Shown: piece after piece, positions 40,208-50,098 of the stretch
Position numbering within the stretch: position 1 is the stretch's first letter
Layout: each line of letters begins with the position of its first letter
DNA from: Histomonas meleagridis
Lineage: Eukaryota > Parabasalia > Tritrichomonadida > Dientamoebidae
Reading direction: 5' to 3'
NCBI GenBank assembly: GCA_020186115.1
Contig: WSYJ01000157.1
Coordinates: forward strand, 62,001-126,000
Length of the DNA stretch: 64,000 nucleotides
Program-made: the position numbers and the translations under genes
The notes under the pieces: generated by a model
Database searches by the model: none
What the model was told of the DNA's origin: nothing
The model's input: the letters and a program-made list of their open reading frames with translations, nothing else

Positions 40208-42802
40208 ATGTTATTCTTACTCATTACTTTTGTTATATCAGAAAAAATATTTCTTGATGTAAATATAACACTTGAGGTTGTAGTTCAAAGTTTTGGTCTT
40301 GTAGATTCAAAGATTCAAAATTTATTAATTAATATACCCAAAAAAATCAACAACATAAAAGCGATAGTTTCGGCATATCCTGGAAAGAAGGATTCCTTTT
40401 ACTTTTCAATTTTAAGTGCAGCTTGTACCAATTATGTTATTCTTAGGAATGGTCAACCAATGAAAGTTATTTTAGAAAATATTTCAGAAGACAAATTAAT
40501 TGAAGAAATACAAAACTGCATGATTTCCCATGTTGAACATTTAAATGAATCCACAATTGAAACATTTCGTTTATCAAATCATTCATCATTTTTATTAACT
40601 GGTAATGAATCATTATTAGAATTTGAAGACATTGCATATCTTTATTCCAAAACTAAAGCCAACTTTGGGTATTATCAAAGCACAAATTTCTCCTTAGAAT
40701 TTTTTAATCACAAATTAAATATCTCAAGATTTTTTGACAAGAACGATTCTATTTCAATGATTCAATTTGTCAGAAGTTGTAAATTATTAAAAGGCACCAA
40801 AACAGAAATAACACAACATTCAGAATATCCGATTCATTCATTCCAAATAACAGCGATTACAGACAAATATTCCGAAAATGCCACAAATACATTTAACAAA
40901 ATATCGAATTATTTTTCTGATTTTATTGACTTTAATATTACAACATGGAATGAGTCACAAGAATTAATGGAATTTTGTTCCATATCACAAAATGATTTAA
41001 CATATGTAATACATACTGATTCTAAATGTTATGTATTTCCTGATATTGATGTGTTTAGTCCTGAGTTATTTTCATTTTGGGTTAATAAAGTAACAAAAAG
41101 TATAACGTTAAATAATTTAGGAACAAAATTTTTTAATTTTAATAGTTTATCTTCATCATTAACGACACAAAATTTCGAAGATAAAATTCCTGATAATGAA
41201 TATTTATCTGTGTTGTTTATTTCGAATTCGAATTCATTTTCTGTTTTGGAATCCAATTTAATATATCAAACTGTTGTTAAAATACTCGAAAGTGAAAATT
41301 ATACAATTCGATTTTATAAAATGGAAAAAGATTCGCAATCACCATTTGTGCCAACATCGGATGGATTTCCTTTATTTGTCTGTTATCATAAAAATGATAA
41401 ACAACCATTTATATATAGATCGAAAATCGAAGTTGAAACATTAAAAAATTGGATAATTGAACATTATAAATTAAGTGAAGAATCGAATTTAACTGATTTT
41501 CGATTAAAAGAAAATAATATTAAAATTGATGAAAACAATAAAAATAATAACTTTTTCGGTAAAATCGGTAATTTTCTCGAAGGTATACTCGGGCAAAATA
41601 CTAATTTTGATGTTTTATTTAATAAAGATTCAACAGAAATAAGAATTAATAATAATGGAGAAGAAAATAATACAACTGAAAATGATGAAAACGAAAATCA
41701 AGAGATAATGGAAGAAATTGAGATGATAATAAAAGAAGATAATGATAATAATGAAACTGAAGAAGAAGAAACACCGAAAAATAATAATGAAATTGTTAAA
41801 GAAATAAAATTAAGTGTTATAAAACAAAAGGATTCTCCAGATGAAAACAAAAAGAAAAAGAAAAAACAAAATTCATTTAATCATAATGATTTCATGAAAG
41901 AAATTATTAAAGATAGTGAAAATAATGTTAATAAAACGCATATAAATAAAACAAAAATAGAAAAACCTAAAAAAGAAGAAAAAGTTCTTAAAGATGACGA
42001 TATTAATGATAAAGAAATCGATACTAACAAAAATAGTCTTGAAAATTTAATAAAAGATATGGAAAAAGAATTAAAAGAAGAAAATGAAAATTATGATAAC
42101 ATTGATAATGACTTTTTAAAGAATATGGAAAAGTTATTATTTAACAATGAAAATGATGATGAAAATATTGAAGATGACTTAATGAAGAGTATGGAAAAGA
42201 TATTAAAAGAAGGAATTGATGAAAACAAAGAAAAGTTAAATGCCTTATTAAAAGATATGGAAAAAGTATTAAACATACAACTTGATGAAGACAATGAATA
42301 TATTGATAAAGAATTTGTTAAGAAATTAGATAACATAATCAAAAAGCAACTCGATAATGAAAATCTTGACGATTTAATAAATGAAATAAAAGAATTGATA
42401 AAAAGCGAAATAATAAAAATTAATGAACATATCGAACTATTATTTAAAGATATGAAAGATGTTATAAAAGAAGAACTAGATGAAAATAACGAAGAAATTG
42501 ATGACATAATATATGAAATGCAAAAATTGATTAAAGATGAAATAAGTAAAAACAAGGAATATGTTAATAACTTGAAAAATTCTTTGAAAGAAATTATCAA
42601 AGAAAAAATGAAACTTGAAAATGAAAACATCGATGATGATATGTTAAAGAAAATCGAAGAAATTATGAACGATATCGAAAATGAAGATGAAAAAATATTC
42701 GTCGAAATCGAAGACTTTCTTAAGGAACAAATAGGTAAATTAGGCGCGGAAGATAATAACTCTATAAACTCAACTATCCCATTATATAATCAAGATCTCT
42801 AA
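40208..42802 (+). CDS. secretory-pathway protein with thioredoxin-like fold and long charged helical tail
   Basis: An 864-residue protein with a cleavable signal peptide (MLFLLITFVIS). Residues about 12-430 look like consecutive thioredoxin-fold domains of the PDI type. The clearest is the last (SVLFISNSNSFSVLE, RFYKMEKD, FPLFVCYHKND, PFIYRSKIEVETLKNWIIEH), but no CxxC active site is visible, so it would not be a redox enzyme. Residues about 440-864 are Lys/Glu/Asp/Asn-rich and helical, with loose repeats of a LLKDMEKVL-type unit. There is no KDEL-type signal (ends YNQDL). A chaperone-like or structural role in the ER or at the surface is inferred. M3 lies 33 nt upstream. Confidence 0.75.
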   Translation: MLFLLITFVISEKIFLDVNITLEVVVQSFGLVDSKIQNLLINIPKKINNIKAIVSAYPGKKDSFYFSILSAACTNYVILRNGQPMKVILENISEDKLIEEIQNCMISHVEHLNESTIETFRLSNHSSFLLTGNESLLEFEDIAYLYSKTKANFGYYQSTNFSLEFFNHKLNISRFFDKNDSISMIQFVRSCKLLKGTKTEITQHSEYPIHSFQITAITDKYSENATNTFNKISNYFSDFIDFNITTWNESQELMEFCSISQNDLTYVIHTDSKCYVFPDIDVFSPELFSFWVNKVTKSITLNNLGTKFFNFNSLSSSLTTQNFEDKIPDNEYLSVLFISNSNSFSVLESNLIYQTVVKILESENYTIRFYKMEKDSQSPFVPTSDGFPLFVCYHKNDKQPFIYRSKIEVETLKNWIIEHYKLSEESNLTDFRLKENNIKIDENNKNNNFFGKIGNFLEGILGQNTNFDVLFNKDSTEIRINNNGEENNTTENDENENQEIMEEIEMIIKEDNDNNETEEEETPKNNNEIVKEIKLSVIKQKDSPDENKKKKKKQNSFNHNDFMKEIIKDSENNVNKTHINKTKIEKPKKEEKVLKDDDINDKEIDTNKNSLENLIKDMEKELKEENENYDNIDNDFLKNMEKLLFNNENDDENIEDDLMKSMEKILKEGIDENKEKLNALLKDMEKVLNIQLDEDNEYIDKEFVKKLDNIIKKQLDNENLDDLINEIKELIKSEIIKINEHIELLFKDMKDVIKEELDENNEEIDDIIYEMQKLIKDEISKNKEYVNNLKNSLKEIIKEKMKLENENIDDDMLKKIEEIMNDIENEDEKIFVEIEDFLKEQIGKLGAEDNNSINSTIPLYNQDL

Positions 42803-43018
42803 ATACAAGATATATTAGAAATAAAATTTAATGAGGAACATATAAAAATATTTTTATTTTAATAAAAATCTTTGTTATTTAATTTTACTGTAATGAATGA
42901 ATTAACTGATTTAACTAAACGGCTTCTTTGATCGTTTTCCTTTCAAATTTCGGTTTTGAAGCGAACGTTTGTGTAATTCCAAAATTTTCGATCATTTCCC
43001 TTTATTAGGCTCAACAAC
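42803..43018. promoter_or_regulatory. BspA gene promoter region
   Basis: Contains AACGGCTT (42918-42925, M3 match), TCATTT (42992-42997, Inr match) and CCTTT (42999-43003, M5 match), the last two 16-27 nt before the ATG at 43019. Confidence 0.5.
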
Positions 43019-46000
43019 ATGGTTTGTATTTTTATGGTGCTTGTGATCCACACAAGGACAGTTTTTATTGAAGATAATAGCACTTTAATTATACGCCAAA
43101 TAAATGATTTCACACAAGAATATCAAAGTTTAACAAAACATCTTTTTATTGATGAAGTTAAGACAACTATCCAAAGTGCCTTTAAGTTGTGGGCTAAACT
43201 TGTTACAGTCAACATTGGAAATTCTATAAAAACAATTGAAAGCTTTGCCTTTTACATGTGTTCTAATCTTGAAACTGTAATTTTAGGTAACAGTGTTGAA
43301 ACAATACAAAACTCTGCGTTTGAAGCTTGTAGTTCTTTAACAAAAATTATAATTCCAAATTCGATTACTTCCATATGGGAAAACACATTTTACATATGTA
43401 GTTCATTAAAAACTTTTATCATACCGAATAGCATTAATTTAATTAATAATTCTGTTTTTGCATGTTGTTATACGTTGGAAAGTATCACAATCCCTGAAAG
43501 CATTAAAACAATTGGAAATTATTCATTTTATTATTGCACTATATTAAAAAATTTAATAATTCCAAACTCTGTAACATTAATTTGTTCAAGTGCATTTTCA
43601 TTTTGTTATAAATTAGAAGCAATAAAATTAAGCGAAAACATAAAAACAATTAATGACAATTTATTGGAATCATGTTTATAATTATTTAATATTATTATTC
43701 CAACTTCAATTACAACAATTAAAAGTAGTGCATTTCAAAAAAGTGGTTTAGTTAATGTTAATATTCCTAATTCAGTAACGTTAATTGAAGAAAATGTATT
43801 TTTTGAATGTTTTTCATTACAAAATATTACAATTTCAAGCTCAATTACATCAATTAGTAATTCATTATTTTGTAATTGTTATTCATTGTCTAAAATCATA
43901 ATACCAAACTTAGTTACTTCAATTGGATCTAATGCATTTTATTGTTGTAATGTTTTACAAACAGTTATTATTGGTGATAATATTAAAACAATTGGAAATT
44001 ATTCGTTTTATTCATGTTCATTTTTAAGGAATTTCACAATTCCAAATTCAGTAACTTCGATTTCTCAATATGCATTTGCTTCATGTTCTAGTTTAGAGAT
44101 AGTACAAATGAGTGAAAATGTTAAAACATTTGAAAGTTTTTTATTTTCAAGTTGTTCAAATTTAAAATATATTAATTTACCAAGTTCATTAACAACAATT
44201 AATAATGGCGCATTCGAGTTATGTATATCATTAAATAATATTATAATTCCAAATACAGTTACATCAATTGGAGAAAGTGTATTTGTTGGATGTAGTTCAT
44301 TAAATAATATAACAATTTCAAATACAATTACAATATTTAATGATTTCTTATTTAATGAATGTTCTTCATTATTTGAAATAACAATTCCAAATTCAGTTAA
44401 AACAATTTGCTCATCTGTTTTTTGTGATTGTTTATCATTAATAAATATAATAATTCCAAATTCAGTAACATCAATTGGTGATTATACATTTTTTGGTTGC
44501 ACAAGTTTAGAAACAATTTCATTAAGTGAAAACATTCAAGAAATTAATAACTTTTTATTTTATAATTGTGAATCATTAAAAGAAATTATTATTCCAAGCT
44601 CAATTATTAATATTAAAAATGGTGTTTTCACAAAATGTTCAAATTTATATCAAATTACTATTGATGAAAACGTGAAAACTATCGGAAATAATGTATTTGA
44701 AGCATGTAAAAGTTTAGAAGATATTTTATTACCTGAAGTTATTACTATTGGTAAAGAATGTTTTTTAGATTGTAAAAATTTAAAACATGTTTCAATTCCA
44801 AATTTAGAGAATTGTTCGAAAAGATGTTTTTATGATTGTCTTAATTTAGAAACATTTGATTTACCTAATCTTCAATATATAAATATATCTTCGTTTTCAT
44901 TTTGTACTAATTTGAAATCCGTTGATTTTCCATATGTTAAAATCATTGATGATTTCGCATTTTCTAATTGTATATCACTTACTACAGTTAACTTTTTAAG
45001 TGTTGAAAAAATCGGCGACGAAGTTTTCGAAAGATGTATATTTTTAGAAGAATGTGTATTTCCTAATTTAATTGAAGCTGGACAATATTTATTTAATTTA
45101 TGTAATTTTTTAACAACATTTACCGCACCGAATTTAAAGAAATGTGAAAATTCTTTATTTCAAGGTCAAAATTCAATTAGAAACTTTAATCTTTATAATC
45201 TTGAAAACGCTTCTGATTATTTATTTTCAAATCAACTGATCAAAACTATTAATATTCCAATTTGTAAAGAATTCGGTAATTCTTGTTTTGAAAATACAAG
45301 TTTTATGTCAACAGTTGGAAATGTTTTACAATTTTTTGTTGTTAAAGTTGGCGATAAATGTTTTTATAATTCTGATATTTCTTCTGTAGTTTTTCCTTTT
45401 TTAGAATATGTTGGAATTTCTTCTTTTTCTTATAGTTATGTTCAAGGAAATATTTTTCCTGTGTTAAAATATTGTGATGATTATGCATTTCAAAATTGCA
45501 TAAATTTAAATTCGTTTTATTCTATGAAATTGGAATATATTGGTAAAGATGTTTTTAAAAATACAACTTTAGATATATTTGTTGCACAAAACTTAAAGGA
45601 AATTGGTGATAAATGTTTCCAAAACCAAAATAAAATTACAAATTTATATATTCCAAATATCGAAATTCTTGGAAATGAATGTTTTATGAATTCATCTGTT
45701 ACAGAAATTAACTTTCCTAAATTGAAATCAATTGGATCGAATTGTTTTTCATATTGTAAACAAATAAAAAATATTAATAATAATAATATAACAATTATTG
45801 AAGACGGTGTATTTCAATCATGTGAAAACATTATATCAATTACAATGTTAAATTTAACAGAAATAAAACAAAATTCTTTTAATAATTGTAAAAAATTACA
45901 AAATTTCGATATACCAAACTTACAAAGAATTGGTGAAAATGCTTTTTCTAATTGTGAATTAATTAAATTCATTGATTTCCCAAATGTTATAACTATAAGT

Positions 46001-47176
46001 AAATCAACATTTGAGAATTGTACAAATTTAACAAATATAAATTTACCAAATTTAGAAAATGTTTATTGTAATTCATTTAAGAATTGCGTTTCTTTAGTTA
46101 ATATATTTTTTGATAATGCATTAATAATTGATGACTCTGCATTTGAAAATTGTAAAAATTTGGAAAATATAAATTTAACGAAACTTCAAACTATAAATTA
46201 TTATTCATTTAAAGATTGCGTTTCATTAGTTAATATTTCACTTCTCAACATTAAATCGATTGGTTTTGCGTCATTTGAAAACTGTATAAATTTACAAAAT
46301 GTTTATTTCCCAAATATTGAAACTATTTCGAGTGTTTCATTTAAGGATTGCGTTTCGATTGTTAATATTTCATTTCCAAACTTATTAAAAATTGAAGAAG
46401 AAGTATTTAGAAACTGTACAAATCTTTTTGATGTAGTTTTACCAAAAGTTAAATCAATTAATTTATATTGTTTCGCAAATTGTTATAACTTAAAGAATGT
46501 TTCGTTTGAAAATGTTTTAAGTATTGATGAATATGCATTTTTAAATTGTTTTTCCATCGAAGAAATCGAATTGAAACGTTTACAAACGATAAAAAGTAAC
46601 GCATTCGAAAATTGTAAATTACTCAAAAAGGTGATTTTCGATAGTTTACTTAATATCGAAGGAGACGGTTTTTTCAAAGGATGTTCTTCTCTTTCGGTTA
46701 TTCATGTGCCTTTATTAAATACAGTATCAAGTGAATCTAAGAACATTTTTGAAGGTTGTTCATCACTTTCAATTTTATCATTTCCTGATCAACCTCCAAA
46801 TTTTAATTCACAAATTTTCGAGAATACAAATCGAAGTAAAGTTAACATAAAAGGACATTATGTTTATGATATCACGTTATGCTTACCATATACTAAGAAT
46901 TACCCAAATTATAACGTTAATAATACAAAAGAATGGAATCAGATTCTTGCAATGGAACCTGATGATTATTTTAATGTCTGCACTTTCACAAAAGATACAA
47001 AGTCGAACCAAAAAGGTTTGATTATTGGCATATCAATTGGTGGTGTTTCATTGATTGTAATTATTGTTGTGATTTTGACATTGTTACATCGGAAAAATAT
47101 AAAGAATCGAAGACTCAGAGCGGAAATTGATGAACATATTATGCTGACGTCTTCGGTTATAAGTGATTTTGGATGA
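43019..47176 (+). pseudogene. large BspA-like LRR surface protein, one in-frame TAA
   Basis: One frame of 1386 codons, interrupted only by TAA at 43679-43681 (codon 221). It has a hydrophobic N-terminus (VCIFMVLVIHT), more than 40 BspA/TpLRR repeats of about 23 residues (pattern IIIPNSVTSIGDYTFFGCTSLE), then a transmembrane helix (GLIIGISIGGVSLIVIIVVI) and a short basic tail (HRKNIKNRRLRAEID). The TAA lies in the usual C-x-S-L position of a repeat (ESCL-stop-LFNIII), so a TCA-to-TAA change would explain it. Promoter motifs are present upstream. It may be a recent pseudogene, a read-through product, or a protein started downstream without signal peptide. Confidence 0.8.
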
Positions 47177-47891
47177 GCTGAGGTTTATTAAACTATGATT
47201 TGTTTGTAAATTTATTAAAAAATATTTTTTTTTAAATAAAAAATTAAATAATATAAAAGTTCAATTTCCTAAATAATATACAATAAAAGGAGTAACAAAG
47301 TATAGTTTAATACACTTGTTTATTCATGGATGGATTTGCATTATGTTACAAATGTTTTTGACATTATTCGCAATTCCTTTTTGTTTAAAAAACAATTTAG
47401 CAATCTCTGTCCGACAAAACATAGTTGCATGTTCAAGCGCTGTTTTAAACATTTTAAATAATTTCCAAATATTATTTTAAAAACAAAAATTATCAAAATA
47501 AATATTAAATAAAATTATTAAATATCTTTAGTATTGATATCAATTCCTTTTTGTTCAAGTAGTAATTTAACAATTTCATTATTACCTTTCATTCATGTTA
47601 ATGTAAGTGGTGCTTCATATAATTTAAATAATTTTCAGGTACTATTTTTAAATATCAAAATATTAAAATAAATTCTAAATAAAAGTGATAAATATCTTTA
47701 GCGTTAATTTCAATTCCTTTTTTGGGAATTCATCAATATTTTTTTAAATTTTACTTGTTTAAGGTATTTATAATTTTATTATATCTTTAGATTTCTTGTA
47801 AATCACAGGATAGAAGAAAAAATAAAAAACGATAAAAAGCATAACTTTTTGTACTGTCAAACCGCAAAATACGTTTATTCAACGACCGTTT
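47177..47891 (-). pseudogene. ankyrin-gene remnant that keeps the 17-nt inserts (about 47327-47724)
   Basis: On the minus strand, parts of about three ankyrin units are readable (KGIEINAKD; a unit with NNEIVKLLLEQKGIDINTKD; a last unit with ALEHATMFCRTEIAKLFF). The two junctions, 47614-47693 and 47444-47523, are each exactly 80 nt and resolve into four 17-nt inserts plus single codons, giving D-R-D-E-E-A and D-N-L-G-K-T. A TGA inside the second unit and the lack of a start or DUF3447 domain show it is a fragment. The rest of this interval is AT-rich spacer ending in the CCT7 promoter. Confidence 0.7.
47884..47891 (+). promoter_or_regulatory. M3 motif at the CCT7 start
   Basis: GACCGTTT matches M3 and directly abuts the ATG at 47892. 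Such closeness leaves almost no 5' UTR, which suggests either a leader of a few bases or a start at a downstream Met (M8, MTQFIRPP). Confidence 0.5.
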
Positions 47892-49595
47892 ATGTCTGTT
47901 TGGCCACTTTCAATGACCCAATTCATTCGTCCTCCAATTATTCTTCTCAGAGAAGGAACAGATCAATCGCAAGGATTAGGACAAATTATTTCCAACATCA
48001 ATGCATGCCATGCTATTGGCGAAATTCTATCAACAACATTAGGTCCACGTGGTATGGACAAGTTAATCCATAATGGTGATAAACGTGCCATTGTAACCAA
48101 TGATGGCGCTACTGTTATGCGTGAACTTGATATAGTTCATCCAGCAGCACAACTTCTAGTTGAAGTTGCTAAATCCCAAGATGAAGAAATTGGTGATGGC
48201 ACCACCTCTGTTGTTGTTCTTAGCTGTGCTCTTCTTGATGCAGCTCGACCATATTTAGAAGATGGTGTTCATCCACAATTCATATGTCGTTGCTATCGTA
48301 ATGCCCTTAACACAGTTGTTCAAACTCTCGACAAAATTGCAGTCACGATCAATGGTAGTGAGCGATCAATTCTCGAAAGCTGTGCAGCGACAACATTACG
48401 TTCCAAATTAGTCAGTGACAAGCGCGAATTCTTTGCCAAAATGATTGTTGATGCTGTCGAAAGCCTTGACTCCAACCTACGCATTGAAGATTTAGGTGTT
48501 AAGATGGTCAAAGGTGGTGGCATTGAAGATTCATTCTTTGTTCCCGGCGTTGCATTCAAGCGCACATTTTTCTATGCTGGCTTTGACCAACAGCCCAAGC
48601 ACTTTACCAACCCCAAGATATTACTCCTAAATGTTGAATTAGAGTTACAAGGTGCATCGTCAGATTCCGAAGTTCGTGTCGACGACCCGAAGAAGTATCA
48701 AGAAATCGTCGATGCCGAATGGAAGATCATTCAAGACAAGCTTAACAACTGTCTCAACTGCGGCGCTAATGTTGTCTTAAGTCGAAAGCCAATCGGCGAC
48801 ATCGCAACGCAGTTCTTTGCTGACCACGACATCTTCTGCGCCGGTCGCGTACCCGAAGAAGATATGAACCGCACAGCGAAAGCCACCGGCGGCATCATAT
48901 TATCGACAACGACAGACATCCACCAAGAGTCGCTTGGCACGTGCGAAACGTTCGAAGAGCGTCAAGTCGGAAAGAAGCGGTTCAATGTATTCACTGGCTG
49001 CAAAGGCAAATCGGCGACAATTGTATTACGTGGCGGCGCGAAGCAATTCCTAGAAGAGGCCGAACGTAGTATACACGACGCGATAATGATCGTGCGCAGG
49101 GCGAAGAAGGCCGGAAGAATCGTCGGCGGCGCGGGCGCTGTCGAGATGACATTAGCCAAAACGTTAAATGAGAAGGCGATGAAAATGGACGGAAAGAGCC
49201 AATTAATCATCCAAGCATACGCGAATGCGCTCGAAAGTATTCCAAGAGCATTAGCGAATAACGCGGGATTCGATTCGTTCGAAATATTGAACAAACTGAG
49301 ATTCGCACACGCGAAAGATAACGAAGGCGCTGTCTGGATGGGAGTGGACATAGAGAAAGGAGACGTCGTGGACGCAGTGAAGGAGTTCATTTGGGAGCCG
49401 CTGGTGGTGAAGATGAACGCGTTGAAGGCGGCGACAGAGGCGGCGTGCACAATCCTCTCCGTCGACGAGACAGTGTCTATTCCGGAACATGAGACAACTT
49501 TCGACACCGGAATGCCCGGTCAACAACAGAATATACAACGTGGAAGAGGAGGAATGCCAATGCCTCAGATGGGAGGAATACCCGGAATGCACTAA
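47892..49595 (+). CDS. CCT7: chaperonin CCT/TRiC subunit eta
   Basis: A 567-residue group II chaperonin subunit, one of eight in the TRiC ring that folds actin and tubulin in the cytosol. Subunit identity comes from the N-terminus (PPIILLREGTDQSQGLGQII), LGPRGMDKLI, NDGATVMRELDIVHPAAQLL, and the GDGTTSV ATP-binding motif (101-107). The C-terminal GGMPMPQMGGIPGMH tail is Gly/Met-rich as in other CCTs. Base composition changes within the gene: the first 750 nt are AT-rich, while about 48650-49590 is clearly GC-richer. Start ATG 47892; M8 is an alternative close to the family's usual N-terminus. Confidence 0.96.
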   Translation: MSVWPLSMTQFIRPPIILLREGTDQSQGLGQIISNINACHAIGEILSTTLGPRGMDKLIHNGDKRAIVTNDGATVMRELDIVHPAAQLLVEVAKSQDEEIGDGTTSVVVLSCALLDAARPYLEDGVHPQFICRCYRNALNTVVQTLDKIAVTINGSERSILESCAATTLRSKLVSDKREFFAKMIVDAVESLDSNLRIEDLGVKMVKGGGIEDSFFVPGVAFKRTFFYAGFDQQPKHFTNPKILLLNVELELQGASSDSEVRVDDPKKYQEIVDAEWKIIQDKLNNCLNCGANVVLSRKPIGDIATQFFADHDIFCAGRVPEEDMNRTAKATGGIILSTTTDIHQESLGTCETFEERQVGKKRFNVFTGCKGKSATIVLRGGAKQFLEEAERSIHDAIMIVRRAKKAGRIVGGAGAVEMTLAKTLNEKAMKMDGKSQLIIQAYANALESIPRALANNAGFDSFEILNKLRFAHAKDNEGAVWMGVDIEKGDVVDAVKEFIWEPLVVKMNALKAATEAACTILSVDETVSIPEHETTFDTGMPGQQQNIQRGRGGMPMPQMGGIPGMH

Positions 49596-50098
49596 AATGA
49601 AAATGAATGGTTACTATTTGACGCTTTTCGATGTTGTTCATCTTCCGCTTTGGTTTGTGAATGATTTTGCATCCTCATTTAATTATTAAAAACAAATTTA
49701 AGTATATTTACTTAGGGGATTCTTGGTGTAAGTTAGGTTTGTGATGAACACATTGTTATTTTTCAAATTCTTCTATTTTTAGCATTGAATTATTATTATT
49801 ATTTGTTTTGATTATTTGTCAAATGGGATTTAGTAAATTATGTCTCTATAAATATTCCCAAACACAAGAAAGAAAAATATATATTTTTTTTAAAAGACTG
49901 TTTATTACCCGAGGTTGTCTTACATAAATTTATCCAACCTAAAATGAAATATAATTTATATTTAACTCAAATCACTGTGTTTTATGCTATGAATCCATCA
50001 GTCATGCAAAACACAAAATTCGAAATTAATATTTTGGTAATTATCATAATATAAGTTACATCTAAACAAAGTCGGAATTGTAATTTTTTTACATCTAA
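49596..50098. other. intergenic, nothing recognised
   Basis: About 500 bp convergent spacer, AT-rich, with no gene visible. Confidence 0.5.

Noticed and set aside
9578-47176. TAA reassigned to an amino acid in this organism
   Set aside because: TAA is the normal terminator of H2A, H2B, the ankyrin genes and most other genes here.
48962-49507. Long antisense open frames opposite CCT7
   Set aside because: They arise from the GC-rich codon use of CCT7 and have no independent coding features.
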